Shown here: piece after piece, positions 11,442-23,225 of the stretch
Layout of the letters: the number at the start of each line of letters is the position of its first letter
Position numbering within the stretch: the stretch's first letter is position 1
NCBI GenBank assembly: GCA_026874595.1
Contig: CM049319.1
Location: forward strand, 63,186,917-63,250,916
Reading direction: 5' to 3'
DNA length: 64,000 nt
Source of the DNA: Sipunculus nudus
Taxonomy: Eukaryota > Annelida > Sipuncula > Golfingiida > Sipunculidae
Notes under the pieces: model-generated
What the model saw: only the letters and a program-made list of their open reading frames with translations
Told to the model about the DNA's origin: nothing
Databases searched by the model: none
Translations under genes and position numbers: made by a program

Positions 11442-12180
11442 CACACTATAAATTTCTCCCGACATTAGGTACATACAAATATTCGCTATTCGCGGCTCCC
11501 CATGCAGTGTGCTTTGTTAACATTTCAATCCAAGTCGGTGAAACCACTCAGGATTTGCATGGTTACCATATAGGATACAAATAATCAGGAATATCGGTAT
11601 CACGACATGATATTGTAAATACCAGTTTACAGGGAATTTACGTTCTTTTTTATGGCCGCCATAGTGATTAGCGAAAACTATTATTATTATAGGCAGTGGT
11701 TAATAGTACCCGGAAGAATTTTCCCTGGAATTCCGATGAAAGAATTCGGACAGTTTTTATCTTCCTAGGTGAACAAAAGAAAGGGCACGAATAATACCAA
11801 TATCAGTTTATATATCTACCATAATTTATATACATCACACCAATTATCAGGTAATAATTATATAAAGGTATATAAAATAAAGTTATCTGTGAATCATTAG
11901 AAGCGTTAGGCCATGCGGAAACAGGAAGATCTTTCACCTTTTGAAACCAGTGTTACCGCCCACAGATGAATCAAATGGGGCTTTACAAGTCTTTCGTGAT
12001 CTTGTTATAAAGTCAATTTCAATTAATACAAAAGTTTTATTTATATTCAAAATGTTCAGAGAAAGAAGTTGTGGAAAGGTACAGTGACGGACTGCACATT
12101 TTAAAGTTGATATAAATATAATAAAACCATAAACTAATATATTCAATATGGATTACACAAAAAGGTATTATAACTAATCG

Positions 12181-12345
12181 TGGCACACTCCATGGCTCGG
12201 ATGGTGGCGTTTCGTAGTCTGTAGGGGTACAGGAAACCGGAGAACCCGGAGAAATCCACCGGCCTTGGACAGGCAACTTCAACCCACTGTCATAGCCACG
12301 CCGGGATCAAACCCGGGTCGCTATACGCTTCCAAGATATGCTTCG
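12181..12345 (-). mobile_element. tRNA-derived SINE, copy 1
   Basis: On the minus strand a tRNA-like T-arm CCGGGTTTGATCCCGG (B-box-like) lies near 12301-12316. A body follows with GGTTTCCTGTACCCC, then AAACGCCACCATC and GAGCCATGGAGTGTGCC. The body matches 21777-21850 on the plus strand. Such CTCCGGTTTCCT-containing cores occur in several metazoan SINE families; family name not assigned. Confidence 0.65.
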
Positions 12346-13090
12346 TATATCTTGAATCATTAAATGGCTCATGTGCACGTGCATTATGCGGCCCCGAAGC
12401 ATATCTGTTGTAAATTTCAATTTCATAATTCAAGCATAGCCAGAAGTGCATGGATAATCTGACCAATTAAATAAAGCCTTGTAAACCCATCGCGTTGCTA
12501 GGGTATGTGTCCTTGTGCAGACGGCGTTCAAACAGTGTATTGTGAAAATTGTTTCATCGGAATTGATAAGCAGCATTGATTGCGACCCGAACGCCGGCAG
12601 GTTGGTTCATTATTCATAAAATAGATGCCAGAGCGACTCGCTAAAGCAAGTGATCTTGGTAGCGTATACAGCGGCTAGGTCCTTACAGGTAGGAAGATGG
12701 TTTTGCTTTTACCTGAGACATATTGACTTGCATGTTATGCGTTTGTCACCGGACATCTCTCTGTTAGCATATTTTCCTGTCAACAATTTGCCCGAGCGTA
12801 TAAAGATTTGCAAAAAAAAAAAAAAAAAAATATAGATCTGTGTTGCTAAAGAGGTGGTGCCACTCGAATTTTTCAAATCAATGCTTTAAATTTGAGTTTA
12901 CTGGAAATTCTAACTGCGAATAATATTTTCCAGTTATAATATCATGGATTACCTTAGATATTTTTGCATGATTATTACCGTTTGACTATTCTCCCCTTTG
13001 TTTCACCTACATTTGAGGCACGGCCTAAATTTCTTTTGATTTTTTTTCTTCCAGTTTGAGGTGCAGTCTGCTCAGACTATCCTATAGTGA
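12346..13090. other. No gene recognised
   Basis: Includes a poly-A run at about 12811-12829. Nothing else supported. Confidence 0.4.

Positions 13091-13128
<38 letters not shown>
13091..13128. repeat. (CA)n microsatellite
   Basis: About 19 CA units. Confidence 0.95.
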
Positions 13129-13130
<2 letters not shown>

Positions 13131-13813
13131 TAATAGGCCTTTTTAAACTGGTCTATCAGAATACAAGCCCTAGCAGGGACGAATCGATGGAATCATGTTT
13201 TCAGCAAGCATGGGGGAAGTGATAGAGAAAATGATATGTTGAAAGGCTCGGAGTGTGTACCTTAGGTCAAAGATTTGCCAATACAGGTACTATTATATGA
13301 AATGATTAAAATGCTGCTATTTACAAGTCACTTGATTAGCTGGAATGTTATCAGAGCCATAATATGAGTGTTAATATCAGCGTGCCGGTTAGCGTTATAT
13401 ATCTGAGTGGCTGCATTCCGAATGTTTTCACGACTATACTGGACGGCATATTTTTTAACGTTTCGAAAGAACAATCAATCTACCGACGTAGAGCCTACAA
13501 TGAAAGGTAGACTATTTTTTAAACGGTGAACCCTCTAAAAATACGCTTTCATTTGAAATATATCTGATGGAGCCCCGTAGACGACAAAAAAAATTCTCTC
13601 ATGAGAAAATTTCGTGGTAAAGAGAGAGAGTCCCGTGGGGCGCATGGTTTATGTGTTGTAATTTGTTTATACGGTGTTTCATTTTTCATACCCTGCCGGA
13701 TATCTTGCTAAATGAACTTGCGCTTTAAAGGGAACTTCTCAGTTCTCACATACCAGGTATATCACATACATTTGAAATATTATGCATTTTCCTTGAAATA
13801 TTATGGTTTCTGT

Positions 13814-14140
13814 CAATATTTCGTTCTTAAACCGGTTGCTTGCGCCTGTACACAAGTGGAAAATAGCTTGCACCGGGCGTGACCAGTGGCATAACATAAA
13901 CAATACCGCGCTCGCCAACTTCACCAACCGAAATTTTGCAAGTTCCAACCAGTGTTTCTTCTGTGTTACTTCTTTCATGTTTCTTCTTCTTGTTATGCGC
14001 AAGATCGGACCTCTGGTCACGCAGTCTTGTAATAATAAACAGATACACGTGCACTGGGTTTACTCACACACAGAACCATAACACAGGGTATGAAATTAGA
14101 ACTCGAGACATAAATCCCTTGTGCCGGGATGGATTTTCTG
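13814..14140 (+). repeat. About 330-bp dispersed repeat, copy 1
   Basis: Matches the minus strand of 28212-28570 and, in part, of 42428-42672. Shared landmarks: CAATATTTCGTTCTTAAACC, TGCACCGGGCG, TTCCAACCAGTGTTTCTT, TCTTTCATGTTTCTTC, CCTCTGGTCACGC, and a GCCGGGATGGA-type right part. Open frames across it are not conserved between copies, so it is treated as non-coding. Confidence 0.75.
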
Positions 14141-15040
14141 GCAAACTTTTGTGATCAGCCAAAATAACGTGAGATAATACATATATTTTTGCAAATTAAT
14201 ATAAACCGTTAAGTCATTATCTGGACCCAGAGGTGGTCCGGGGAAGGAAACGGGTCAAGGAAATTTGAGTAAAAGCGGCCCACCGGCATTAATATTTAGT
14301 TCATACCATCGGCCCGTAGGTATAAAGATATTTTTCTTAGCAAACATCCAACCCAGAAAACGTACCGTGTGACGGTGGGCGAGTCCTGCCATGTACATAA
14401 CCGATTGATCTCGGGTGTTTATATGCATCTTGTTTATATATGATGTATATATGATGAATAAATTATGAATAGAATATACAATCAAATACATGTGTTTAAA
14501 ATTATCATGCATAGAAATATAACAGAATGTTTGCAAACTCACACCAGAGCCAGGTTTAAGGTATACCACCTTATGAGTGATCGGTGATATTCAATCACGC
14601 ATGTACTCATGTCCAGCAAAGTATTTTCACTCAGTGAACGGAACAGACTTTTTTTGGAAAAAATCGGAACTATGCCAGTCCAGAAATACAACTGCAAAAT
14701 TTTTGTTTACAAGTACACGAAAAGGGGCCTAATGCACGTTAAAATGTAACCTGTAACAATTAATCCGGAGATGCGCTAATGGGTCAAAATGTTGAAATAT
14801 TATTTAAGAAGCCGTGATCAAGAAATTAAAAAATTGGCCTCTCTTTAGAATGATATTTATATCATCTGCATGTCATAATTTTTATTTCTTCATTTAAAAA
14901 TTTATTTCAGTCACTTCGACGTTCTGTCATATGGTTGAAAAAAGTTGACACGTGATTAGTCGGAATATTCATGAGAAAAACTCGGGCAAGAACGGGTAAA
15001 ACTTAGTCACTGTGATTATATACTCGATATTTACAATATA
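14141..15040. other. No gene recognised
   Basis: Short ORFs only; nothing diagnostic. Confidence 0.4.
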
Positions 15041-15185
15041 CAGTTTAACCTGTCTGAAAGACCACCTGTCTGTTAAGATCACCTTTGAGTGAACAGAACG
15101 CATTCACATTGGTTATAACTGGGTTGCTGAATTAAGACCACTTTTGGCCAGTCCCATGGGTGGATTTTCTACACCGATGTCACTG
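15041..15185 (+). mobile_element. pogo-like MITE
   Basis: TA target (15039-15040), then CAGTTTAACCTGTCTGAAAG and AGACCACC blocks. It ends at ...GATGTCACTG followed by TA (15186-15187). The core AATTAAGACCACTTTTGGCC with CAGTCCCATGGG matches the inverted copy at 5282-5393. Non-coding, 145 bp. CAGT ends with TA duplication are typical of Tc1/mariner-pogo elements. Confidence 0.6.
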
Positions 15186-16421
15186 TAAATGCCCTCAGAT
15201 TGTTCACAGGGTCATGATACCTACGAACCCAGGATGGCATCTCGTGATTTTCAGTATTAGTACTTATGATATGCAAGCGATGTTAATAATCTATTTTACA
15301 TCACTTTCGGTTTCCGTATGTTAGTATCTATGATTTTAGTAACGATAGATTGCGTACGTCCGTCGTGAGCACAGAAATCAAGCATTGTCGCTGCCACACA
15401 ATACGAATCCTATATTTTTAAAAGAATTTATGCGTGGTCCTAAAAAGCGTTGCTCATCTTAATACTTTACCGAAACGCGTGACCTTGCCATCAAACTATT
15501 TCCGCAGGTAGATTCTCGCCTTGGAGCTGTACTCGGAGGACTTTCGTGTCGGATCCCCGCGCCCATATCGAAACCTTACTGTTGAATTACTCTCAGTTAT
15601 ACTCGAAACCGCTCACAGGAGCTGCCATTCTGTCCTCCCAATAAAACCCGGACATCAGAGGTCGCCTGATAAAATAATAGGTATAATGTTAGTAACTAAA
15701 ACAGCATTATATATGGAGGGCATCAATCCCTATATCCTGTCCCGGACCAATATCTTCCTATTGTCCATTCATGTCTCACTCCTCCACATCACAATGAACG
15801 TACGCATCGGCTCCCTCACCAACGACAACAGCTAAGAAAAAGCTGTTTCCAGGTATTTGGCTTCCAAATATTGAAAGAAGAAAAACAAGACACTTGTAGA
15901 TGCCGCACGTAGCAAGGCGCACATGGATACAAGACGCTCCCAGGTTAGCTCCAGAACATTCGGCACCGAGGTCAAGACAAACCAACAGAGCAACAGCTTC
16001 CCCACCCACTCTGTAATGATGGCCTGAGTATCCCAGCCACCAGCAGGAAGACATTTGTACTAGTCGAGATCCTTTATTTGAATGACGACAGAGTGAAAAA
16101 AAAGTTCTAGACTATAGAGTATGGTCTTCTTTTGCGTAACCCTGCAAGACATATACAAATAAAAAATAAACACGGATGGAAACATATTTTCCTCATCCCA
16201 GTTAAAAAAGTCAGTATTTGCCAGCCGTTATACAGGTCTGAGTATATAATACATAACAGCCTTGAGCTAAATTTTAATATCTTTCCGAATAGTCAAAGGA
16301 AAAACAAGAAAAAAGGTGTCGGGTATCCCCGTTTCATTCAGCTCGCCTGCAAAACACAGATCTATAAATAAAAAGAAGCTATTTCCGCACAGCGTTCTAT
16401 TTATAATGAAATACATAGACT

Positions 16422-16423
<2 letters not shown>
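15186..16423. other. No gene recognised
   Basis: A 104-codon open frame at 15521-15835 has no recognisable domain and no supporting splice context. Treated as unassigned. Confidence 0.35.

Positions 16424-16471
<48 letters not shown>
16424..16471. repeat. (TA)n microsatellite
   Basis: About 48 bases of alternating TA. Confidence 0.95.
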
Positions 16472-16474
<3 letters not shown>

Positions 16475-17812
16475 ATTTTGTTTATCAAGCAGTCCTCCTA
16501 TATTTGTGAATGTTGTAAAAGAATTTGGTTTAATCATTAATTTGTTATGGTATACTGGTTATTAGCACACATAAAATTGTTTACATACATGCATATATAT
16601 AAGAATTTGTAGTATATAAAACGGATATTTGATGGGATACCTATTATTTAACTTATTAAGAAATTATTTCAAATACTGAACACTCAAAATATTTACAGAG
16701 GAAATATTTGAAAAATCAAGAGGGAGATTGATTGCCTGATGTTCACAGTGTAGAACTTAATGCAATATAAAGTAAATATAATCTTTTTTAGGCTTGGATT
16801 ATGTAATGAACGGGTTTTTTTATCCATCATCTACACGTAGAGTGCTCATTGAAATTTGACAATACTTTCATAAACTGACAGATCAATTATAAATGGTATG
16901 GTGAAATGAAGAAATGTTTAATAGGCTATTAAATAATAATACTATTATTAAATTAAAGCCATACCTTGCAAAATAGTTATGTAATGCAATAAAAAAATCA
17001 CTATCTGAGTAAACAGTTTACATATAATTTCATTCACGAAGGTCAAGGTCACTGGTCACATGGCCAAACAACTACACTTTAAAGGTGCTGATTGGTTGTT
17101 GAGTGTCAAAAATATTCTAAAAAATAAAAAAAAGTCAGCGCGAGGCTGCTAACCAATAACAGACGCCATGTTACTTGGCTGCAAAAATTAGATGGACCAG
17201 AATGTTGGAGAACATAAATGTTGGTTTTTGTCATGTTGTTTACATCTCACATTAAGTCTCCGGTCCCTCATGAGCTTTCGGGTCAAATTGTGTGATCATA
17301 TTTAAGTGGAAGAGAATAATCGCTGAATTTTAATGGGCACCTATTTTTGGAACAGACCAAAGCACTTTCATACTGAAGTACTAAACTGACGCAGAAATCT
17401 AATAACGAATATTTATGTTGATAATATCGATGGTTAAATATATAGCCAAACTGGTCAGTAACACTCACCGAGCCAGAAAAAAATATAAGATATCAATTCA
17501 CCGATTGAATCAAAAAGGAATGTGCAATCATAAGACGAATTAAAAATATCACCATACTTTAGACATTAACTATATTAAAGCAGTACCTTATATGACATTG
17601 GATTCAGCTGACAAAGACAACACATATTTTAGATTCAATAATGTGATATTTTGCAATAAAGGTTCTATTAGGTTATATTTATTTGGACGAGCGTGTTATA
17701 ATAGTAACAATTATGGCGTCAAAACCGCAACAATGGCAATACTTCTTTTGGAATCAAGTGAAAAGCAATGTTTTTGCAACAATCTCCTAGTTATACATTA
17801 TCCAGTAACTCT
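16472..17812. other. No gene recognised
   Basis: AT-rich. Includes an ACTTTAAAGGTGCTGATTGG motif near 17076 that resembles MITE termini, but no mate was found. Confidence 0.35.
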
Positions 17813-17946
17813 TCAGTCATTCCAGCTCTCCTTCGTTTTATCCGCTGCTTTGTATAACAAGTTTCTCCGGGTCTAACCACCAGGGTTCGCACAGGGCAAA
17901 CAATAGTAATCAGACCAATGAGAGCGTGCATGTCATTGCAATGTGC
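17813..17946 (+). repeat. Dispersed repeat family R61, copy 1
   Basis: Contains TTCCAGCTCTCCTTCGTTTT, ATCCGCTGCT, ACCACCAGGG, a GGGCAAACAATAGTAATCAG block and ACCAATGAGAGCG. Same order as 61095-61440 (+) and 26473-26590 (-). Here the GCAAA..GTAA unit is present once. Confidence 0.7.
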
Positions 17947-18839
17947 CTTCAGCTCAAAGTTTTAAATCCGTTGGTCTTATTCTTGGCCAAGTGACAGCCT
18001 TGGGGTTGATACTCAGAAAATTTTGATAAAAAAAGCAGCGATAAAAACGGAGATCTTGAAAGACTGCAGTGTATAACCGCTGCCCGAGTATTGCAATCGC
18101 CAGTTAGTTTGTACGGTTTAGTGTGACATAAATGTACAGTTAATAAAACCATGGAGAGTTTTGTTCCTCTGAGTCAGAACGGGAAGTAAACGGTAAAATA
18201 TGTCATTTTTTCCAGGATACAAACATCAACGGTATTATATCTATATATAGGAAATGAGTAAAAGATATTTTCTGTATGTTAAACATGAAAGAGGAAGTAT
18301 ACTCGGTGTGTACAAATATATATTTATATATATATAGGGTTTTCAATGCAGGAAAAATCTGGAGAGTTCGGAACGCTCGGGAAGGGATTTGTGTAAAATT
18401 TTGAAGGGCTATGTTAACTTAATAATTTATACTTACTGTCAGTTACTATATCTTTATATTATTGTATAACGTGTCATTATTTAATTATATACCGTGTCAT
18501 TATATTGTTAATTGATTATTTAAAACGTTACGGTTAGTTGTCATTTGTAAGTACATTGTTTATACTATTTACTGGTGTGTTTGCTTGAGTCAGCAATGGA
18601 CAGTGACCACTAACAGAGCCAGCTTTTTACTCCTGCAGCCATAAATACAGGTGTCCGATCGGATACTCGGGAACCGAGCGTCCGGAAGGCATTTTGAGCG
18701 CCAGAGACGTTTTGGTTTATTAATAACAACCATTCCAAATTCTGACAGGCCTTTCGGAAATTAGGTAATTTAATACTCTAATTGCTGTTTTGTTTTATTA
18801 TATCTGCGTTAGAAATTCTACAGTGTGACACTACTGTGT

Positions 18840-19150
18840 TACATTTAAACCTGCAGCAACGCTAAGAAATATTCAAACGTGTAACAACGCTTCATAACAT
18901 TTCAAAGTGTGACAAAGAAGTTTAACGTTTAAAACGTATAATACCACATGCTCGGTGAGGATCGAGCGTGTGACACCGCAGTGTAACATATAAGCGGGTT
19001 ACAATGCAGTGTAACGTTTGAATGTAAATACCACATGCTTGGTAATGACCAAACGTGTGGCACCGCAATGTAACATTTTAACCTGTGACAATGCAGTGTA
19101 ACGTTTAAATGTAAAATACCACATGCTTGGTAATGATAAAACGTATAATA
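18840..19150 (+). repeat. Tandem repeat, 87-88-bp unit with sub-repeats
   Basis: TACCACATGCT restarts at 18942, 19029 and 19117, periods of 87 and 88. Each unit holds two related sub-units of the form CA-x-TGCAGTGTAACGTTTAAA and ACACCGCAGTGTAACATTT. Looser forms lie upstream to about 18840 and an isolated one at 19494-19545. Three overlapping open frames on the minus strand are translations of the repeat. Confidence 0.75.
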
Positions 19151-19709
19151 CAGTCGTGAATACAATCCTGAGGAGGCTGGTTGGCCTGTATTTGAGTCGT
19201 GACAAAAGCCATAGGTGAAAACGCACTGCAGTGGCCATCCATCCTCACCGTGGTAAACAGTTTGTAATACCAGTTAAGAATCAAGACAAAAGAATACATG
19301 TGAGCTCATAATCGAAAGTGAAAATCGATCCCTATGGTGACAGGTCATTTGCTTTTTGGCGAACATTCTTTTATGGAAGACATTATTAGAAAGTAAACAA
19401 AACATATCTCACAGTTGGTCTGATTTTAAGAGAAAGCGTACCAGTAGGCCATAAAGCGGTGTTAAAAATATACTACTAAAATACTGCATACTGGGAAACG
19501 TTAAAACGTTTAACACCGCATTCTAACATTTAAACGCTAGAATCTACTAATGACTATAAGAGACATGTTTATTATACACGGTATTCCCATTGTTCTGGTT
19601 CAAAAGATATTTTCTTATGCATCAACAAAAATAGATTGTGTACTCGGAGCCAGATATTAATAATCGCATATTCCTGTGTTGTATGTACAGTGTTTTTCGC
19701 TTCAGTATA

Positions 19710-19712
<3 letters not shown>

Positions 19713-19764
<52 letters not shown>
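19713..19764. repeat. (TA)n microsatellite
   Basis: About 52 bases of TA. Confidence 0.95.
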
Positions 19765-19769
<5 letters not shown>

Positions 19770-20154
19770 ATATTACAGAACCTAATATAAACAGATCACG
19801 TATGCGTGATGAACACAAAATTTTGTAATGGAGATAAAGAAAAACAATCAGATTCTGTAACACAAGGCAGCGTGAAATGTCTAGGGGAATGAAAAAAGAA
19901 GTCAGTGGTTTTTTTGTTAACAAATAACCATAATTTATTCTTAAAACAACCCTAACATTACAATACACGAAATAAATATAATTAAACAGTATAACAGCGG
20001 TATAACAACAAATCAATACAATCACACAGTAAAATAAACAATGTGCACAGTACCTGGATACCACCACCGTAAACGGCACTCGTAAATTAACATTAAATTT
20101 ACATGATAAACTCAGATATCCTTTTTAAATTTCTCTTAATAGGAATATTTGTTA

Positions 20155-20270
20155 TGGACTCGGGACTCCAAATGACTCGGTCCCGGAGAAGGTGGACTTG
20201 GACTCAAACCACAAGTACTCAGACCCGGACTCGGGTAGCCTGGTCTCGGATTTGCATTCTGATTCGGATG
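20155..20270 (+). repeat. Degenerate GGACTC-type hexamer repeat
   Basis: Variants of GGACTC/GGACTT/AGACCC recur about ten times (GGACTCGGGACTC, CTTGGACTC, CCGGACTCGGG). It translates to an Asp/Ser-rich peptide, but the repeat explains the open frame. Confidence 0.55.
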
Positions 20271-20350
20271 GTGTGAACAAGACTATATACATCACTGCGT
20301 CCGTGACACGGGTTTACCCTGTGAGTGGCAGAAATAAAGCCACTACCGAG

Positions 20351-20426
20351 GTAAAAAAGGTTCGTTTCTCAGGAACTTTTTTACCGAACACTCAATGCAG
20401 GCGTGTAATCTGTTTTTACCCTATAT
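20351..20426 (+). repeat. Partial copy of fold-back MITE family
   Basis: GAGGTAAAAAAGGTTCGTTT, then CTCAGGAACTTTTTTACCG and CACTCAATGCAGGCG are a diverged version of the left arm of the element that starts at about 20427. Confidence 0.5.
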
Positions 20427-20768
20427 TAGGCCAAAATAAAAAAAAGGTATGATTCTCAGGCACTTTTGTTCAGAATTCAATGCGGGCGGGCGGTTTTTTT
20501 TAATTTTAATTATTTGGTATGTTTCGATAAAAATGTCAAATTATAAGGGGAAAAGCATGATAATAACATATTTATTTGGCTAAATAAGTGAAAACTCTAC
20601 ATAATAAAGAAAACTGTATGATTTTATTTTCTTGAAAGAAATGTCCGAGCGGCTGAAGCTCAAAATTGATAAGTTTCTATTGAAAATCAAAATAAAAATT
20701 TTTGATGCGGGGGTTTAAAATTGATGCGGGCGGTGCCTGAGAACCATACCTTTAATTTTTCTTGGCCT
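20427..20768. mobile_element. Fold-back MITE, full copy with 35-bp inverted ends
   Basis: Left end: TAGGCCAAAATAAAAAAAAG, then GTATGATTCTCAGGCAC. The right end is its inverse: GTGCCTGAGAACCATACC, then a TTTAATTTTTCTTGGCC edge. A second inner pair, AATGCGGGCGGGCGG and GATGCGGGCGGTGCC, has the same polarity. About 340 bp, no coding. Related copies: 20769-20990, 40081-40330 and 48124-48412. Confidence 0.75.
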
Positions 20769-20990
20769 TATACATTTTTTTTTCATTAAGAAAACGTCAT
20801 ATAACCAGGGGACAATATTACGACAGAATTGTTTTGCTAAACAGGTAATATAACAACATAAAAAAATGATATTTTATTTTTTAGAGAAATATATATTTTC
20901 GAGCTGCTAGAGCTCAAAATCAGTACATTTCTTGATAAAATCAAGATGAATATTTTTGTTTCGGTGGGGGGGGGGGGGGGGGGCGCTCAA
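20769..20990 (+). repeat. Diverged internal copy of the fold-back MITE, with 18-nt G run
   Basis: TTTTCGAGCTGCTAGAGCTC, then AAAATCAGTACATTTC-type sequence, matches the CCGAGCGGCTGAAGCTCAAA interior of the preceding copy. Ends in G18 at 20966-20983 where the other copies have a short GATGCGGG motif. Confidence 0.55.
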
Positions 20991-21060
20991 AGGTGATGCA
21001 AAAACCAATCTGCCAAGGCGTCTGTCTGGGATAAAGAAATCGCCTCATTTAACATCCTTT

Positions 21061-21065
<5 letters not shown>

Positions 21066-21100
<35 letters not shown>
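21066..21100. repeat. (TA)n microsatellite
   Basis: About 35 bases of TA. Confidence 0.95.
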
Positions 21101-21102
<2 letters not shown>

Positions 21103-21203
21103 GATCAAGATTATATCTATAAAATGTTTTTTTTTTCATTCAATAATAGCCCCTCAATACTTTTTAAGATGACCAATCACTTAACGTTTGTGAAAGAATT
21201 TAT

Positions 21204-21588
21204 GTGATTTCTGGCTTCCTCTGTGTGTAGGCCTTCTTGAAGTATGTCAACCTTATTTTTTAACAACATGTTTGTAAACAGAGCAATGTTAACAAACGGG
21301 AAAAACATGAAACCTAATATGGTATAGGTTGCATATATGCGGGGGTAGAAAGGTTATTTGTTGCAAAATGCCATTTGCAAAGCCCTGGCTTATCTGGCTT
21401 GCTGCCAGATACCCTTGTTGAATTTGTTTTATTTTGGCGGGACCCCAGATATTATAAACACGTTGATATTAACAAAACATGCAGCCTGTGTGTGGTGATA
21501 TCCACGTTTCCTGACCTTTTCATATGAAAGCTCAAAGGGATTACCTTTAATTCATATGCAGGCCAGATAGGTGAATGGGCCCCTTTAA
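21204..21588 (+). repeat. About 400-bp dispersed repeat, copy 2
   Basis: Second copy of the repeat at 11007-11441. By eye roughly 80-85% alike, with a few small deletions. Ends at the same GCCCCTTTAA edge. Confidence 0.8.
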
Positions 21589-21669
21589 TAATCCATGTAA
21601 CACTTTTTATGCGTGTAGTTGCCAACAAAGTGGAAAAGGGAATACGTCAAAACCTGACGTAGGTGTAAT

Positions 21670-21850
21670 AATGCATTTACTGTGGTAAAGCGTTTGGTTC
21701 TATCCGCTGACGACGGGTTCGATCACTACGTGGTTAAAAGACACGCATTATAGCTGCCCGTGCATTCTAACTGCCCAGCCTGGTTTTCTCCGGTTTCCTA
21801 CACCCATATATACAGACTACAAAAACGCCACCATCTGAGCCATGCAGTGT
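21670..21850 (+). mobile_element. tRNA-derived SINE, copy 2
   Basis: The head GTGGTAAAGCGTTTGGTT (A-box side), then CTATCCGCTGACGACGGGTTCGATCAC (GGGTTCGATC is a B-box), gives a tRNA-like spacing. The body then carries CTCCGGTTTCCTACACCC, AAAACGCCACCATC and GAGCCATGCAGTGTGCC, shared with copy 1 at 12181-12345. Not a real tRNA: acceptor stem and anticodon arm cannot be folded. Confidence 0.7.
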
Positions 21851-22299
21851 GCCTTCATTGGTTTTATTATATTTATTTGTACAATTCTGGCAAAATAAAT
21901 AAAGTTGATATTTTCTGATTGGTCTAATAACAATTGAGCTGTATAATTTTTTTTTACATTTTTTTGTTTTATTACATATATGTATATTACACACACACAC
22001 AAACGGAACCTTGTGCAACGAATAAGTGTCAACAACACGCCCTCCCCCGAATTTCCAGCGTGATGTTCAAGTTAAACTTAATTTATTCGGTCAATTCTTT
22101 AGGTATATTTCTATACTGGATATGTCACGGAAATAGATTGTACATAAAACAACCCAAAAAGAAAAATTAAAACATTAGATTATCTTTGCCAGTCAGACCT
22201 TTGCTGGTATCTCTTTAATGTTTCTAAAATCATGGCAAGTGCACGGCTGATAAGACTATATGATAACAACAATAAGAAAAAAAGGTTACATGTTGAACC

Positions 22300-22520
22300 C
22301 TTAAGAGTTCTTTAGAGTGAAGGCAGTGACGAACCTTTAGAGGTTCCAGGTAGAATCCTCTAGTCAGGGTTCTTCACGGAAACCTCTCCGGGGGTTCTTT
22401 TGGGGAACCCTAAAGTTTCCATGTGGAGCACTGACAATGGGTGCTTCTAAGAACCCTAAAGGTTTTTCCTGGAACCATTTATTCATGAAAGGTTCTAGAG
22501 TGTTTTATATATATATATCA
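22300..22520. repeat. GGTTC/GAACC-rich palindromic repeat, MITE-like
   Basis: Many inverted short units (GAACCCTTAAGAGTTC, GAACCTTTAGAGGTTCC, GGGGTTCTTTTGGGGAACCC, GAACCCTAAAGG). The left edge has a TTAGAGTG motif and the right edge a TCTAGAGTG motif. Non-coding and probably able to fold. Confidence 0.55.
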
Positions 22521-22540
22521 ATATATTTATATATATATTA

Positions 22541-23162
22541 GGTAGTATTTGAAAATATTATAGAAAGTTGTCTGGGATATCAAAATCATTTAGAATAAAT
22601 TAATCATACGTCATGTCCATATTGAAGAGAAACAGTTTGATTGATAAAAAAAATTCGGTAATTGCAAAGACCACACTTTAAAACGGAATTTAAACTAAGT
22701 TTTATCCTCTAAATATGATTAATCTTTCAAGATGATATGAAAATAAGGTTTAAAGGAAACACATTGTTTTATGAAGTTTTAAATATCCATTTGTGTAAAA
22801 TATGCAACAGCCAAAAGCATTAGCATACGTATGCACCTGAAAAAAATATAATCTTGTATCTGTGATGTGGAGTTCGTGAACACGTCACAGTTCTCTCTCA
22901 TCCGCACACACAAAATGGCGACAAGAATGAAAATCCAATGGGGCCACAGGGTGTGCAGTTCTTTTTAGGTTAGCAAGTAGCTAGTAGCTGCATGGTGCAC
23001 ATTAAGAATACATTTTGATTAATTTTTTGCGGGTTCTTGGCTCAACTGTTGTGATTGTAGATCCTCTTGTGTAGTTAATTTGTATTAAATAATAAAATTA
23101 AAACTTGTCTGTTCCATGAAAGAAAACATAAAAAGTCAAAATTATCATATAAAACATATCAA

Positions 23163-23167
<5 letters not shown>
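22541..23167. other. No gene recognised
   Basis: A short ATG frame at 22914 is too small to support. Confidence 0.35.

Positions 23168-23220
<53 letters not shown>
23168..23220. repeat. (TA)n microsatellite
   Basis: About 53 bases of TA. Confidence 0.95.

Positions 23221-23225
<5 letters not shown>

Noticed and set aside
15521-15835. 104-codon ORF as a gene
   Set aside because: No recognisable domain, no splice context and no codon signal stronger than neighbouring chance ORFs.
21670-21720. A genuine tRNA gene
   Set aside because: Only A- and B-box-like parts fit; the body matches a SINE found elsewhere in the window.
22914-22967. Short ATG frame (MATRMKIQWGHRV)
   Set aside because: Eighteen codons, no domain, no convincing donor site.
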